22,845 nucleotides of DNA from a virus. The notes below the pieces were generated by a model that worked only from the letters and a program-made list of their open reading frames with translations, did not search any database and was not told the origin of the DNA. The DNA lies in the IMG/VR virus record IMGVR_UViG_3300033149_004838, positions 1 to 22,845 of that record. One strand, written 5' to 3'. This document shows positions 14,180-22,010 of the stretch, piece after piece (position 1 is the stretch's first letter; every line of letters starts with the position of its first letter). The position numbers were made by a program, and so were the translations under genes.

Positions 14180-14746
14180 TTGCCTAGGATAAGATACTCT
14201 TTAAAAGCATTTCGTAAGAAATATGCTGAGGGATTAGAAAGAGGGATGAAGATAGCTATTTATTCTGCTTATTCAGAACTAAATAAACAAGCCTTCAAAA
14301 GAATCCTTACTACTGCTCCTAAAAGCAGAACTCCTAGTACTAGGTTTCCTGTTGGTTTTGTCTCTAGTTATATTAAACTTGTTCTTAAAAGAAGACCTCC
14401 TTATTTTTATGAGGAAGTAGATGTTCCTGGGAAATTTAATAAAGGTTCTAGAGCTTGGAGAGCTTGGATTGTCATAAAAACTCTTCATGATGGCTGGACT
14501 AGGTTGCCTTTTGAGAGAAAACCTACTCGAAAGAAAGCAGTTGCTTTGCCTGTTTATCCTGGTTCTTCAGTTCCTAGACCAGGAAAAAAGAGATTAGTTT
14601 ATAGAAAAACAGTTCAAAGAAGACAAATAAGACTTAATCCTTGGATAAGAAGAACATGGCAAGCATTAGAACCTGAATTTCCTAGAATCTTAGAGGATGC
14701 GGTAGAGAAAGAGAATAGAAAACGTAAAAAGGAGAGAATAGCATGA
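14180..14746 (+). CDS. Neck/minor tail protein (HK97 gp10-like)
   Basis: 188 residues, very basic. N-terminal helices (LKAFRKKYAEGLERGMKIAI) lead into a core with TAPKSRTPSTRFPVGFVSSYIK, typical of the gp10-like family, in which proteins just before the tail-completion gene carry a P-x-x-T/S-G-x-L-x-x-S pattern. The C-terminus is helical and charged. Start is a TTG right after the upstream TAA with AGGTGGG upstream. The stop overlaps the next ATG (ATGA). It probably joins neck and tail. Confidence 0.55.
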   Translation: MPRIRYSLKAFRKKYAEGLERGMKIAIYSAYSELNKQAFKRILTTAPKSRTPSTRFPVGFVSSYIKLVLKRRPPYFYEEVDVPGKFNKGSRAWRAWIVIKTLHDGWTRLPFERKPTRKKAVALPVYPGSSVPRPGKKRLVYRKTVQRRQIRLNPWIRRTWQALEPEFPRILEDAVEKENRKRKKERIA

Positions 14747-15231
14747 ATACAGAAGATTTAGAAAGACTATTAGTTACTACGTTGAGAAATAAATTAAGTT
14801 CAGAGAAAACAGCAGTTAGTCAAACTAGTGAATGGATCTATGTAGACTTTCCTCGTCTTGATGCTAAGATGCCTAGAATCTCAGTTACCCTTGCTTCTTC
14901 TCCTAGCAGACCAGCAGGAATTGGAGCTAATGTAGACAGTGGCTCTGGAACCTTTGGAATCTTTGAAGAAACAACTTTTGATATTGATATTTGGGTACAT
15001 CGTACAAATAAGACTACAGGGATATCTCCTAAAAGAGCAGGTACTTCTCTTAGAGACTGGTTAGGAGATCGTATTGTTGATGTTCTTATGAAAGAGAGAG
15101 ATAACTTAAAGAGTTCTGATGGAATCTTAGATATTGAAAAGATAGGAGAAACTCCTTTTCCTTTTGATGAAGAAAAAGAGATTTTTAGAAAGACAATTAC
15201 TTTTAGAATCACTTATATTAGAACTTACTAA
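14743..15231 (+). CDS. Tail completion / terminator protein
   Basis: 162 residues. Alternating alpha and beta: N-terminal helix (DLERLLVTTLRNKL), strands with a Pro-Arg-Ile-x-Val core (KMPRISVTLASS), a strand pair (TTFDIDIWVHRTNKTT), helix LRDWLGDRIVDVLMKERDNL, and final strands (FRKTITFRITYIRTY). This is the pattern of tail terminator proteins (lambda gpU/SPP1 gp17-like), which cap the tail tube and join it to the head. Its place just before the tube gene agrees. ATG overlaps the previous stop by 4 bases. Confidence 0.6.
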   Translation: MNTEDLERLLVTTLRNKLSSEKTAVSQTSEWIYVDFPRLDAKMPRISVTLASSPSRPAGIGANVDSGSGTFGIFEETTFDIDIWVHRTNKTTGISPKRAGTSLRDWLGDRIVDVLMKERDNLKSSDGILDIEKIGETPFPFDEEKEIFRKTITFRITYIRTY

Positions 15232-15281
15232 GAGTAATGGTTAAAAGTAACTTCTTAGATAATTTAAAGTAGGTGAAATAA

Positions 15282-15680
15282 ATGGCAGTCTATAAAGGTT
15301 GGAATGCCAAAATCCTCATCGATGGAAATGAAATCGGATTTGCTGAGTCAACTTCAGTAGAGATAGCTACTGGATTGGAACCATACTATGAGATAGGTAA
15401 TAGACAACCTGCTACACTGATTGCCGGTAATGAAGAGATTACTGGTTCAATGTCAAAAGCATGGGTTAATACTGACTATCTCAATCTTGTTGCCCCAGGA
15501 AATGCTGCTCTCACTGAATTTGATCTAGTATTCAAAGCTGGTACTGCTGCAGGTTCTCCATGGATATATTGCTACAACTGCAAGTTTGAGACAGGTTCAT
15601 TAGATATTCCACAAGATGGTTTCCTGACAGAAGATTATGATTTCAGAGCTCAGAGCGTGTACATCACCTCTGCTCCATAA
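15282..15680 (+). CDS. Major tail tube protein
   Basis: 132 residues, beta-rich, starting MAVYKGWNAKILIDGNEIGF, with GNEEITGSMSKAWVNTDYL and a final strand region DGFLTEDYDFRAQSVYI. It fits the single-domain phage tube fold (XkdM/gpV-like) that stacks in rings around the tape measure. GGTGA lies a few bases before the ATG. Only one such gene is present and no sheath-like gene lies before it, so a non-contractile tail is likely. The 91-base gap after it (15681-15771) holds no clear gene, only the strong AGAGGAGGT site for the next one. Confidence 0.7.
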   Translation: MAVYKGWNAKILIDGNEIGFAESTSVEIATGLEPYYEIGNRQPATLIAGNEEITGSMSKAWVNTDYLNLVAPGNAALTEFDLVFKAGTAAGSPWIYCYNCKFETGSLDIPQDGFLTEDYDFRAQSVYITSAP

Positions 15681-15771
15681 GCTCGATTGAGGAAATGGTA
15701 AGTAAACCAATTAAAAATAAGCCAAGTAAGGCATAGACCGAGAGTCTTCAAGTAAGAGGAGGTAAAAGCGG

Positions 15772-16119
15772 ATGGTAAATACAAAAGAAGCTGAATTTGC
15801 TAAAGCAGCTGATCTTCTAGCTCCTGCTAAGGGAGAGAAAGAAGTCTTTCTTAAGACTTTGAAGAAGAAAGTAAGAATCAGAAAAGTCAATATTGGTGAT
15901 GTTTCTGCTATTCAAAAAGCTGCTAGTGGTGGATCTGATATTGATCAGTATGTTTATCTAGTTTTCAAAGGGTTAGTTCAACCAAAACTTACCCTTGATG
16001 AGTGTAGAGCTCTTCCATTGAAAGTAGTGTTAGAGTGCTCCCTTCATATAGCACAATTCAGCGAATTGGATGAGAATAGTTTAAAAGGTATCCAAAATTT
16101 ATTAACAACAAAGTCCTAG
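15772..16119 (+). CDS. Tail assembly chaperone, short form (gpG-like)
   Basis: 115 residues, located between tube and tape-measure genes, where siphophages encode tail assembly chaperones. The N-terminus is charged helix; the middle (KVRIRKVNIGDVSAIQKAAS and YVYLVFKGLVQPKLTLDECR) resembles proteins of the XkdN/gp13-like chaperone class, with a compact helical domain. AGAGGAGGT at about 8 bases before the ATG gives strong initiation. The open frame ends at 16117-16119, a few codons after a slippery heptamer, so this is the non-shifted product. It coats the tape measure while the tail is built. Confidence 0.7.
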   Translation: MVNTKEAEFAKAADLLAPAKGEKEVFLKTLKKKVRIRKVNIGDVSAIQKAASGGSDIDQYVYLVFKGLVQPKLTLDECRALPLKVVLECSLHIAQFSELDENSLKGIQNLLTTKS

Positions 16120-16262
16120 ATACTGTCTTCCAGGTAATGTATTACATGCATTGGACTTTGGAAGACGTGCAGAAGCTAAGCTTTCGACAATTGAACTGGA
16201 TAGTTGAAGCTCTTAAGAAACAGAAGAAAAAAGAAAAACAAGCAATGAAAAGAAGGAGATAA
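15772..16262 (+). CDS. Tail assembly chaperone, -1 frameshift form (gpGT-like)
   Basis: The heptamer A-AAT-TTA (16095-16101) fits the X-XXY-YYZ rule for -1 slippage in the reading frame of the chaperone. Slipping there gives about 163 residues. The extra 53 run through LDTVFQVMYYMHWTLEDVQK and LSFRQLNWIVEALKKQKKKE to a TAA at 16260-16262, five bases before the tape-measure ATG. The extension (hydrophobic segment, W-x-L-E-x-V, F-R-Q-x-N-W, basic Lys/Arg tail) resembles GT-type extensions of siphophage chaperones. An 8-bp inverted repeat follows. An ATG at 16137 could instead start a separate 41-residue protein, but no ribosome site precedes it. Confidence 0.7.
16095..16101 (+). promoter_or_regulatory. 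Slippery heptamer AAATTTA for -1 frameshift
   Basis: Codons read CAA-AAT-TTA in the zero frame. The heptamer A-AAT-TTA lets both tRNAs re-pair in the -1 frame. The -1 frame has no stop from here to 16260. A downstream inverted repeat (GTCTTCCA 16125-16132, TGGAAGAC 16159-16166, 26-base loop) starts 23 bases later, farther than the usual 5-9 for a stimulator. Confidence 0.6.
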
Positions 16263-16266
16263 GTAG

Positions 16267-18306
16267 ATGGGAATAGCTGAAGAAGTCCTAGTATATTTGA
16301 AGGTCAAAGGAACTCCTGATCTCAAAAACTTAGATCAGGCCATGACTCGGTTGGGTTACAACCTACGTCTAGCTGGTAGAGACCTCATGAGAATGGGAGG
16401 TCAATTGGATAGAGTTGGTCAATACTTCAAAGGTTTTGCAGGAAATGTATTCAAGTCTTCAGATATAATGGGAGATGCTTTTGATGACATTCAGTTAGCC
16501 TGGCAAGATGTTTTTGAAGAAACAGGAATAATTGATTCTTTTGCTGGAGCTATGGAAGGGTTAGCTGAAATTATAGAAGCAAATCCTATCCTAGCTTGGG
16601 GAGCTATGGCACTGTTTGTTTTTGGTCAAATTGCTTCTTCACTCGGTATTCTTTTCAAACTTATAGGTTTTATGAACCTAGCTGTTGGAGCAACACTATC
16701 TGCTCGTTCTGCAGGTCTTGGATGGGCAGAATCTATAAAATATACAATTCAGGCTCTTCTTCTTCAGAATGAAGCGATAAAGGAAAACATAAAAAAGAAA
16801 GCTTTAGCAGCAGCTGAGACTAGAAAATTAGGAGGAGCTTCACAACAAGCAGGAAAGAAGTGGAAACAAAGTACTTTATTCCAAGAAAAATCTGAGAAAG
16901 AATCCAAGAAACAGAAAAAAGGTTTAAAAGGTTTAGGTAAAACTTTGCTCTTTGGTATTTCTGCTCTCAGCGGTTTGATAGTAGGAATGACTTTAATAGG
17001 TCCTATAATGGAAGCAGTAGCTCCAATTTTTGAAGCAATTGGTGATGCCGTTACAGATGTTTTTGATGCATTAGAAGCTTCAGGAATTATAGATTGGATA
17101 GTTGACTTTATTGAAAATAACAAAGAATTAGTAGTGGCTATGTTAGTAGCTGTTGCAGCTTTACCTCTTCTAATATCAGGAGTTAAAACTTTAGGTCCTC
17201 TCCTTGGGAAACTTGGAGGAAAATTCAAGATAGTTACTGATATCTTTAAAGGAGGAGGAGAAGCAGGAGAGACTGCATCTGGTGGCTTTAACAAAACGTT
17301 ACTTGCAATTGCAGCTATTCTGCCTAGTATTGTCGGGCTAGTTTGGGCATTCACTGAATTTATTAAAGTTGTTTCTAAAGCCGGTTTCACTATTTCAGAA
17401 ATTGGAGTTTTGCTTGCATTGATGACAGCTAATGTAGGAGCTATTGTCACTGTAGTTGGAGTTCTATCCAAGTTCCTAAGTGGTCTTAATCAAATGGGCT
17501 GGGGAACTGTAGCTATGGTAGCTGCCTTAATGTCTGGTGCTGTTGCTCTTGCTCTTGCTTTTTCTCACTTCCTAGAAGTAGCTGCTGCTACTGGATTTAA
17601 TCTAGGAGAGATTGCAGGAATTATAGGTACCCTGACAGGAGCAATAATTGCTTTGTTAGCAGCTATTACAGTTTCAGTCGTAGTTCTAGCAGGTCTTTCG
17701 GTAGCTGCTTCAGCTGCTCTTCCAGTTGTTGCTTTATTACTTGGAATAGGAGCAGCTGCTGTTCTTGTGGGTACAGGATTCTTGCTTGCTGGGCTAGGTA
17801 TAAACTTTGCAACTGAAGGGATTATTAAATTAGCAACAAACATAGATAAAATAGTTGCTGCATTACCCAGTCTAATAGGTCTAGCTGGTGCACTTGTTGC
17901 AATTGGAGCTGGAGGACTTGCAGCAGCAGGGGGAATTTCTGCACTTGCTGCATCAGTGTTCTTGTTAGCAACTGCTCTTACTGCTCTATCAGTTCCTCTT
18001 GGCTTAATAGGTGCAATAGGAGGTAGAGGAGCAGTTCTAGCTGCAGTAGACAAGATACCTATGTTACAAGGTGGAGGAATTATTAAAGAACCTGGACTAG
18101 CTTATCTTCATCCAAAAGAAACTGTTGTTCCTGCTAAAGTTTCTAGAGGAGGAGGAGGATACAAACCCAAAGAAGGAGCCTTGACTGTCTCTGTTGATCT
18201 CACAGGAGTCTCTTCAATAGATGAAATAGTACAGAGGTCGGTGGAAGCTTCAATAAATCAGATATCTGAAGAGCTTGCTAGAAAATATAGGAGGAGTGAG
18301 TACTAA
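16267..18306 (+). CDS. Tape measure protein
   Basis: 679 residues, the longest tail gene. The N-terminus (VLVYLKVKGTPDLKNLDQAM) is helical. Repeated hydrophobic stretches (for example 107-133 and several in 225-590, many Ala/Gly/Leu/Val-rich) could insert into the host membrane during DNA entry. The C-terminus carries the tape-measure hallmark: QGGGIIKEPGLAYLHPKETV at 601-620, like the GG-I-x-x-P-x-x-A-x-x-x-x-x-E ending of siphophage tape measures. By the empirical 0.15 nm per residue it would set a tail of about 100 nm. The start is just after the frameshifted chaperone with GGAG upstream. No lytic transglycosylase or peptidase motif is seen, which fits a host without peptidoglycan. Confidence 0.85.
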   Translation: MGIAEEVLVYLKVKGTPDLKNLDQAMTRLGYNLRLAGRDLMRMGGQLDRVGQYFKGFAGNVFKSSDIMGDAFDDIQLAWQDVFEETGIIDSFAGAMEGLAEIIEANPILAWGAMALFVFGQIASSLGILFKLIGFMNLAVGATLSARSAGLGWAESIKYTIQALLLQNEAIKENIKKKALAAAETRKLGGASQQAGKKWKQSTLFQEKSEKESKKQKKGLKGLGKTLLFGISALSGLIVGMTLIGPIMEAVAPIFEAIGDAVTDVFDALEASGIIDWIVDFIENNKELVVAMLVAVAALPLLISGVKTLGPLLGKLGGKFKIVTDIFKGGGEAGETASGGFNKTLLAIAAILPSIVGLVWAFTEFIKVVSKAGFTISEIGVLLALMTANVGAIVTVVGVLSKFLSGLNQMGWGTVAMVAALMSGAVALALAFSHFLEVAAATGFNLGEIAGIIGTLTGAIIALLAAITVSVVVLAGLSVAASAALPVVALLLGIGAAAVLVGTGFLLAGLGINFATEGIIKLATNIDKIVAALPSLIGLAGALVAIGAGGLAAAGGISALAASVFLLATALTALSVPLGLIGAIGGRGAVLAAVDKIPMLQGGGIIKEPGLAYLHPKETVVPAKVSRGGGGYKPKEGALTVSVDLTGVSSIDEIVQRSVEASINQISEELARKYRRSEY

Positions 18307-18785
18307 TGGCAAGTTTAAAATTTGTTGAGTATCACAATGTAACAGGGAAAGTTTACCAAGCTTCTGGTAATACTTTTACTTTTGACCCTAATCCTAGACA
18401 GATAAAGAAAGAAGTTTCTGTTAAATGGCGTATAAGAAGAGCAGGCTATGAGAAGAAAATAGAACGAGCTAGATTTAGATACAATGAAAAGATAGTCCTG
18501 ACTATCCTTGGTTCTTGTCAAGCTGATAAGAGAGATGAACTTGAATGGTATGCTAAGAGAGATTCTTTGTATCTAGTTAAAAATCTTAGTATGAAAACTT
18601 ATCATGCTGAACAGACAAGTGACTCAGATGCTGCAGAACCTTCAGATTATGCTTCTGCCAAAACACAGGGAGAAGAGAGTTTTTATGTTGTTATAGAGAA
18701 AGCTCTGTTCACTCAAAATGAGGCTAAATTAGATTGGTATGATTATCAATTAACCGTAAGGAGAGTGCATGATACTAGGCATTAG
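18306..18785 (+). CDS. Putative distal tail (Dit-like) or hub-adjacent protein
   Basis: 159 residues, mostly beta, placed directly after the tape measure (ATG overlaps its TAA) where distal tail proteins lie. Sequence cues: FDPNPRQIKKEVSVKWRIRR, a basic hinge, a strand VLTILGSCQADKRDELEWYA, and a final WYDYQLTVRRVHDTRH. Dit proteins make the ring on which the hub and fibres sit. I cannot find a diagnostic Dit motif, so the call rests on position and beta pattern. It could instead be a LysM-less hub stabiliser. Confidence 0.45.
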   Translation: MASLKFVEYHNVTGKVYQASGNTFTFDPNPRQIKKEVSVKWRIRRAGYEKKIERARFRYNEKIVLTILGSCQADKRDELEWYAKRDSLYLVKNLSMKTYHAEQTSDSDAAEPSDYASAKTQGEESFYVVIEKALFTQNEAKLDWYDYQLTVRRVHDTRH

Positions 18786-18799
18786 GAGGTTGTCGCATC

Positions 18800-18976
18800 T
18801 TGAAATATCCAATTTATCCTTTTGAATTTTTGACACAAATAAAATTTCAGTTTTCCTTTTACGCTTCAATCACAAGAGGAAAAGTAAGTTTGGATAAGAT
18901 TTTTGGTATCAATTCTGTTCAAATGGAAAATCCTGTCGCTCCAAAGTGGAAATTTTATGGATCTGAGGTGTTCTAA
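18800..18976 (+). CDS. Small 58-residue tail-region protein
   Basis: The TTG at 18800 follows GGAGGT (18785-18790) and runs without a stop to TAA at 18974-18976, overlapping the ATG of the hub gene by one base. This is the same coupling used by neighbouring genes. It fills the 190-base gap after the Dit-like gene. The product is aromatic and basic: KYPIYPFEFLTQIKFQFSFY at the start, VQMENPVAPKWKFYGSEVF at the end. No family recognised; a small tail-tip adaptor is possible. The site is about 9 bases from the TTG, slightly long. Confidence 0.55.
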   Translation: MKYPIYPFEFLTQIKFQFSFYASITRGKVSLDKIFGINSVQMENPVAPKWKFYGSEVF

Positions 18977-20838
18977 TGGCTACTTTTTCAACAACTCTGA
19001 CGGAACAAGTGCTCTTTCAAGACTTGGAGATCAATAACGCTAAACATGATCTTTTTGAAAGTAGTTCTTTTAATGATTCGTTAGTGAAATCGACATATAA
19101 AAGCCTAGTAGAGACCGCTTCTTTTTCCGATTCTTTGCCTTTTGGTTTCACCTTCTTCAAAAGTTTAAACGAAGGAATAACTTTTCTAGATGTTCTTGGG
19201 AAATATACTCAAGCTAAACATGCTACTTTTGATGTAGAAATTTATAGAAATGGTACTCCCCTCAGTGTAGACAAAGGTGATGTCATAAGATTTGAATTTA
19301 CAAAGTCTCTAACTGAGCAAGTAGGTGGAGGTTGGATTGTCTTTGAAAATGCAGATACTCTTGACTATAGAGCAGGTGATGAAATACGTTTCTATTATGG
19401 ATCGGAAAGTTCCGGTCTTAACAGATTAATCTTTACAGGAGAAATAGATAGTGTAGAGAAACAATATGACGAGGAAGAAGCTCAACAGCTGTTACGATTA
19501 GACTTTCTTGATTGGGGAAAGATCTTACTAGAAAAGAAGATTGATAAATCCTATCCTACAGTTACTAATGCGAACACAATTATCATTGAAATTCTTTCGG
19601 ATGTTAGTACATCAAATGATCCTCCCTATTCTTCTGAAAGGAAGATAAATATCAGTCATATTGCTAGTACTTACAAGACAAGAACAGCTGACTTTGTGGG
19701 TGAATCTTTATGGGATTGTCTAAAGAAACTAGCTTTTATAACTGAGAGTGAATTCTATGTAGATCAGAATAAAAGACTTCAATTCTTCCCTAAGAATCAG
19801 AATGTCCTAGGAGAAACTTTAACAATAGAAGACTTTATAGATTATAAATATAGAACAAAAGAGGATATGATTGCTAATACGGTTAAAGTCTTTGGAAATG
19901 CTTCTAAGTTCTCTGAAGATTATGATCCTGATGTTTATACAGAAACAAGTGCCTCTTACTGGTCAGATGATGGTTCTTCTGGGACCTTGCTAGCAGGACC
20001 TAAGACCCTTCCTACTGGTTATGCTGTTGCTGGAGATCAAGTGATTTCTTACACAAGAGCTTATGGTACAACTTCAAATGGTTCATTGTCAATGAAATGT
20101 CTCTTTGGCAAGGAATATGATCTGACACTAAAACAAGCTTACTCTGAGATAGTCTTTGATCTTTTATGTTATCCAGGCAGTGATCAAAGAGCAAATTCAT
20201 TAAATGTTTATCTTATTGATGGAGATGATAATAAAGTCTGGATCAAAGCACATAAATTTAATTTTATGTGGTGGCAACCTACTTCTATGATAGGAGATCA
20301 TGTTGAATTTCAAGAGTTCAGAATTCCTGTAGGTCCTTTGACCGAAGAAGAAGGCAAATGGGAACTTGTATCTGGTTCTCCTGATTTTGATTGGAAGAGA
20401 GTGAAAGGTATTTCATTCCAAGCCTGCTTTAAGATCTCAGGAGTTGGTTCTGATCAAGTTAATCTTTGGGTTGACAATCTTCATTTTGATAAAGGAAAAT
20501 GGTATGGAGTCTATTCAGACTCTACATCTATGCAAGATCCTCCAGATGGTCATGGCATCCGTTACAAAGAGATCTTTGATGATACAATTTTCTCAGATGT
20601 TGCAGCTCAAAGATGGGCTAAAGAATATATCATAAAATACAAAGACCCTATTGACTTCTTATACGAATCTCAGATCTTTAGAGAAGATATTGAATTTCTC
20701 AATCCAGGAGATATTTTCTCAGTAAATGTTCCAGAACTAGGTTCTACCTACAAAGATTTTAAGATAAGAGATATCACATTCAAATATTCAGAAGAAGATT
20801 TCTTTGAAATAGTAATTACTCTTGAGGAGGCTCTATAG
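18976..20838 (+). CDS. Tail hub / baseplate protein with repeat N-terminus and inserted beta-sandwich
   Basis: 620 residues. Residues 10-74 hold three to four units of the 18-residue E-x-x-x-F-x-D-x-L repeat seen in the upstream fibre gene (Glu at 10, 28, 46, 66). From about 78 on comes a hub-like beta-barrel (FDVEIYRNGTPLSVDKGDVI, DYRAGDEIRFYYG, IFTGEIDSVEKQ), consistent with gp27/gpD-type tail hub proteins, and then an alpha/beta part (VGESLWDCLKKLAFITESEF). An inserted beta-sandwich (about 325-510; ends with QVNLWVDNLHFDKGKW) resembles jelly-roll carbohydrate-binding folds. The C-terminus returns to the hub (FLNPGDIFSVNVPELG, FKIRDITFKYSEEDFFEIVI). It anchors the tape measure end and the fibres. 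Domain calls are by eye. Confidence 0.65.
   Translation: MATFSTTLTEQVLFQDLEINNAKHDLFESSSFNDSLVKSTYKSLVETASFSDSLPFGFTFFKSLNEGITFLDVLGKYTQAKHATFDVEIYRNGTPLSVDKGDVIRFEFTKSLTEQVGGGWIVFENADTLDYRAGDEIRFYYGSESSGLNRLIFTGEIDSVEKQYDEEEAQQLLRLDFLDWGKILLEKKIDKSYPTVTNANTIIIEILSDVSTSNDPPYSSERKINISHIASTYKTRTADFVGESLWDCLKKLAFITESEFYVDQNKRLQFFPKNQNVLGETLTIEDFIDYKYRTKEDMIANTVKVFGNASKFSEDYDPDVYTETSASYWSDDGSSGTLLAGPKTLPTGYAVAGDQVISYTRAYGTTSNGSLSMKCLFGKEYDLTLKQAYSEIVFDLLCYPGSDQRANSLNVYLIDGDDNKVWIKAHKFNFMWWQPTSMIGDHVEFQEFRIPVGPLTEEEGKWELVSGSPDFDWKRVKGISFQACFKISGVGSDQVNLWVDNLHFDKGKWYGVYSDSTSMQDPPDGHGIRYKEIFDDTIFSDVAAQRWAKEYIIKYKDPIDFLYESQIFREDIEFLNPGDIFSVNVPELGSTYKDFKIRDITFKYSEEDFFEIVITLEEAL
19003..19197 (+). repeat. 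N-terminal copies of the 18-residue repeat in the hub
   Basis: Glu-led units TEQVLFQD, FESSSFNDSL, VETASFSDSL and NEGITFLDVL recur at 18, 18 and 20 residues. They match the repeat of the fibre gene at 2-1237 better than chance spacing would suggest. Confidence 0.6.
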
Positions 20839-21416
20839 TGGATGCAGGAGATGAACTTAAAAACTTATCTAAAAGATCAGAACGCTTGAAACAGAAATAT
20901 AAAAGAAAGTTACAGGATCCAGGAACAGAGATCAACCAAGTTTCCAGTGGTACCTTTCTATTGAATGTAAATGGTTTTGTTAACGAAGTAAGTGGTTTTC
21001 AGAAAATAGGCTCTTCTCCATGGCTTGATGCTGATGATGGAACAAATAATTATATTCGTTGTTATCCTCCGCCTCTGGGTAATATGCAAGATAGATATTA
21101 CACCTTCGAGGATTTGTCTGTGCAGCTTATTTCTTTAACCTCAGTTAAACTCAAGTTAGTGGTTAGAAGTGAACCAGGTATTTATTCTTTTGCACTTCAT
21201 GTTTATGTATGGGATGGTGCTTATCAACAAGCTGATTATTTCACTATTGGTCAAGAAACTTGGCACACTGTTGAAGCTGATGTAACTTCTATCTTAGACA
21301 GTGAAGACAAAATTAATAACACTCGTTTGCGTTTAGTAACAGATGGTAGCAATAACGACAGAGGAGAAATCACACATGCATACCTAGAAGTCATTGGAAC
21401 TTTTGGAAGTGCTTAA
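20838..21416 (+). CDS. Tail adhesin 1 with shared YKR helix
   Basis: 192 residues from a GTG overlapping the hub stop, with GAGGAGG upstream. The N-terminal 35 residues (LSKRSERLKQKYKRKLQDPG) form a charged helix shared in pattern with the next two genes. The rest is beta-rich (residues about 45-190), for example SVQLISLTSVKLKLVVRSEP and YSFALHVYVWDGAYQQADYF, with W-x-x-V...T..L.D near the end, like a carbohydrate-binding sandwich. Likely a receptor-binding protein docking on the tail tip by its N-terminus. Function is inferred. Confidence 0.55.
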   Translation: MDAGDELKNLSKRSERLKQKYKRKLQDPGTEINQVSSGTFLLNVNGFVNEVSGFQKIGSSPWLDADDGTNNYIRCYPPPLGNMQDRYYTFEDLSVQLISLTSVKLKLVVRSEPGIYSFALHVYVWDGAYQQADYFTIGQETWHTVEADVTSILDSEDKINNTRLRLVTDGSNNDRGEITHAYLEVIGTFGSA

Positions 21417-22010
21417 ATGACCTCTCTTAAAGATCTTAAGTCGGATGCTAGAATCCTGGAACAGAAATATAAAAGAATTTTAAGAGATCCTAGAATTTTC
21501 TCAACAGGTATTTTTGGCGATAACTCGGATTATTCTAACCGATATGATATGTCAGGAAATAACAAAGCTTCAGTAAGAGGCAATCTCTTTAATATTCCAT
21601 CAGGTAAGACCTATACTATTTCACAAATAACAGCTAAAATTTACAATGCTGGAAATGGGGATTGGCGTTATGGAATTTACAAAATAGTCAATGGAATACC
21701 TTCCGCTGAGCTTATTGCCTACACAGAAGAAAAGACAAATGTGGTTTATGGAAGTTTAGTCACTGCTAATATTATATGGCCATCATCTTCAGTTTCTTTA
21801 GAAGGTGGTAATTATTTACTAGTTGTTATCTGTGGTCACACTATAGGAATTTATAGAGGTTCAAAATCTGGGCAGATAGTTCGTACCGGCACTTTTGATT
21901 CTTACACAGACGGTTTCTCTGATCCCTATGGAAGTGGAGGAACAGACGATATGAATTATAGTCTCACGATATATGCTGAATATTCTGCTGTTGAAGGAGA
22001 GACTGATTGA
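21417..22010 (+). CDS. Tail adhesin 2 with shared YKR helix
   Basis: 197 residues. The ATG comes directly after the stop of adhesin 1. The N-terminal helix (LKSDARILEQKYKRILRDPR) is shared with its neighbours, but the C-terminal part is unrelated by eye to adhesin 1: strands such as TYTISQITAKIYNAGNGDWR, GIYKIVNGIPSAEL and NYLLVVICGHTIGIYRG, ending NYSLTIYAEYSA. It looks like a beta-sandwich with a typical final strand. Receptor binding is inferred from place and fold. A clear ribosome site is missing, so reinitiation after adhesin 1 is likely. Confidence 0.55.
   Translation: MTSLKDLKSDARILEQKYKRILRDPRIFSTGIFGDNSDYSNRYDMSGNNKASVRGNLFNIPSGKTYTISQITAKIYNAGNGDWRYGIYKIVNGIPSAELIAYTEEKTNVVYGSLVTANIIWPSSSVSLEGGNYLLVVICGHTIGIYRGSKSGQIVRTGTFDSYTDGFSDPYGSGGTDDMNYSLTIYAEYSAVEGETD

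Noticed and set aside
15681-15771. Tiny frame from ATG at 15696 (13 codons)
   Set aside because: Too short and without a ribosome site; the gap is better seen as leader for the chaperone gene.
16764-18053. Two long antisense open frames (235 and 162 residues)
   Set aside because: They mirror the Ala/Gly/Val-rich tape measure. Composition is Ala/Pro/Ser/Thr low complexity and no ribosome site or operon context supports them.
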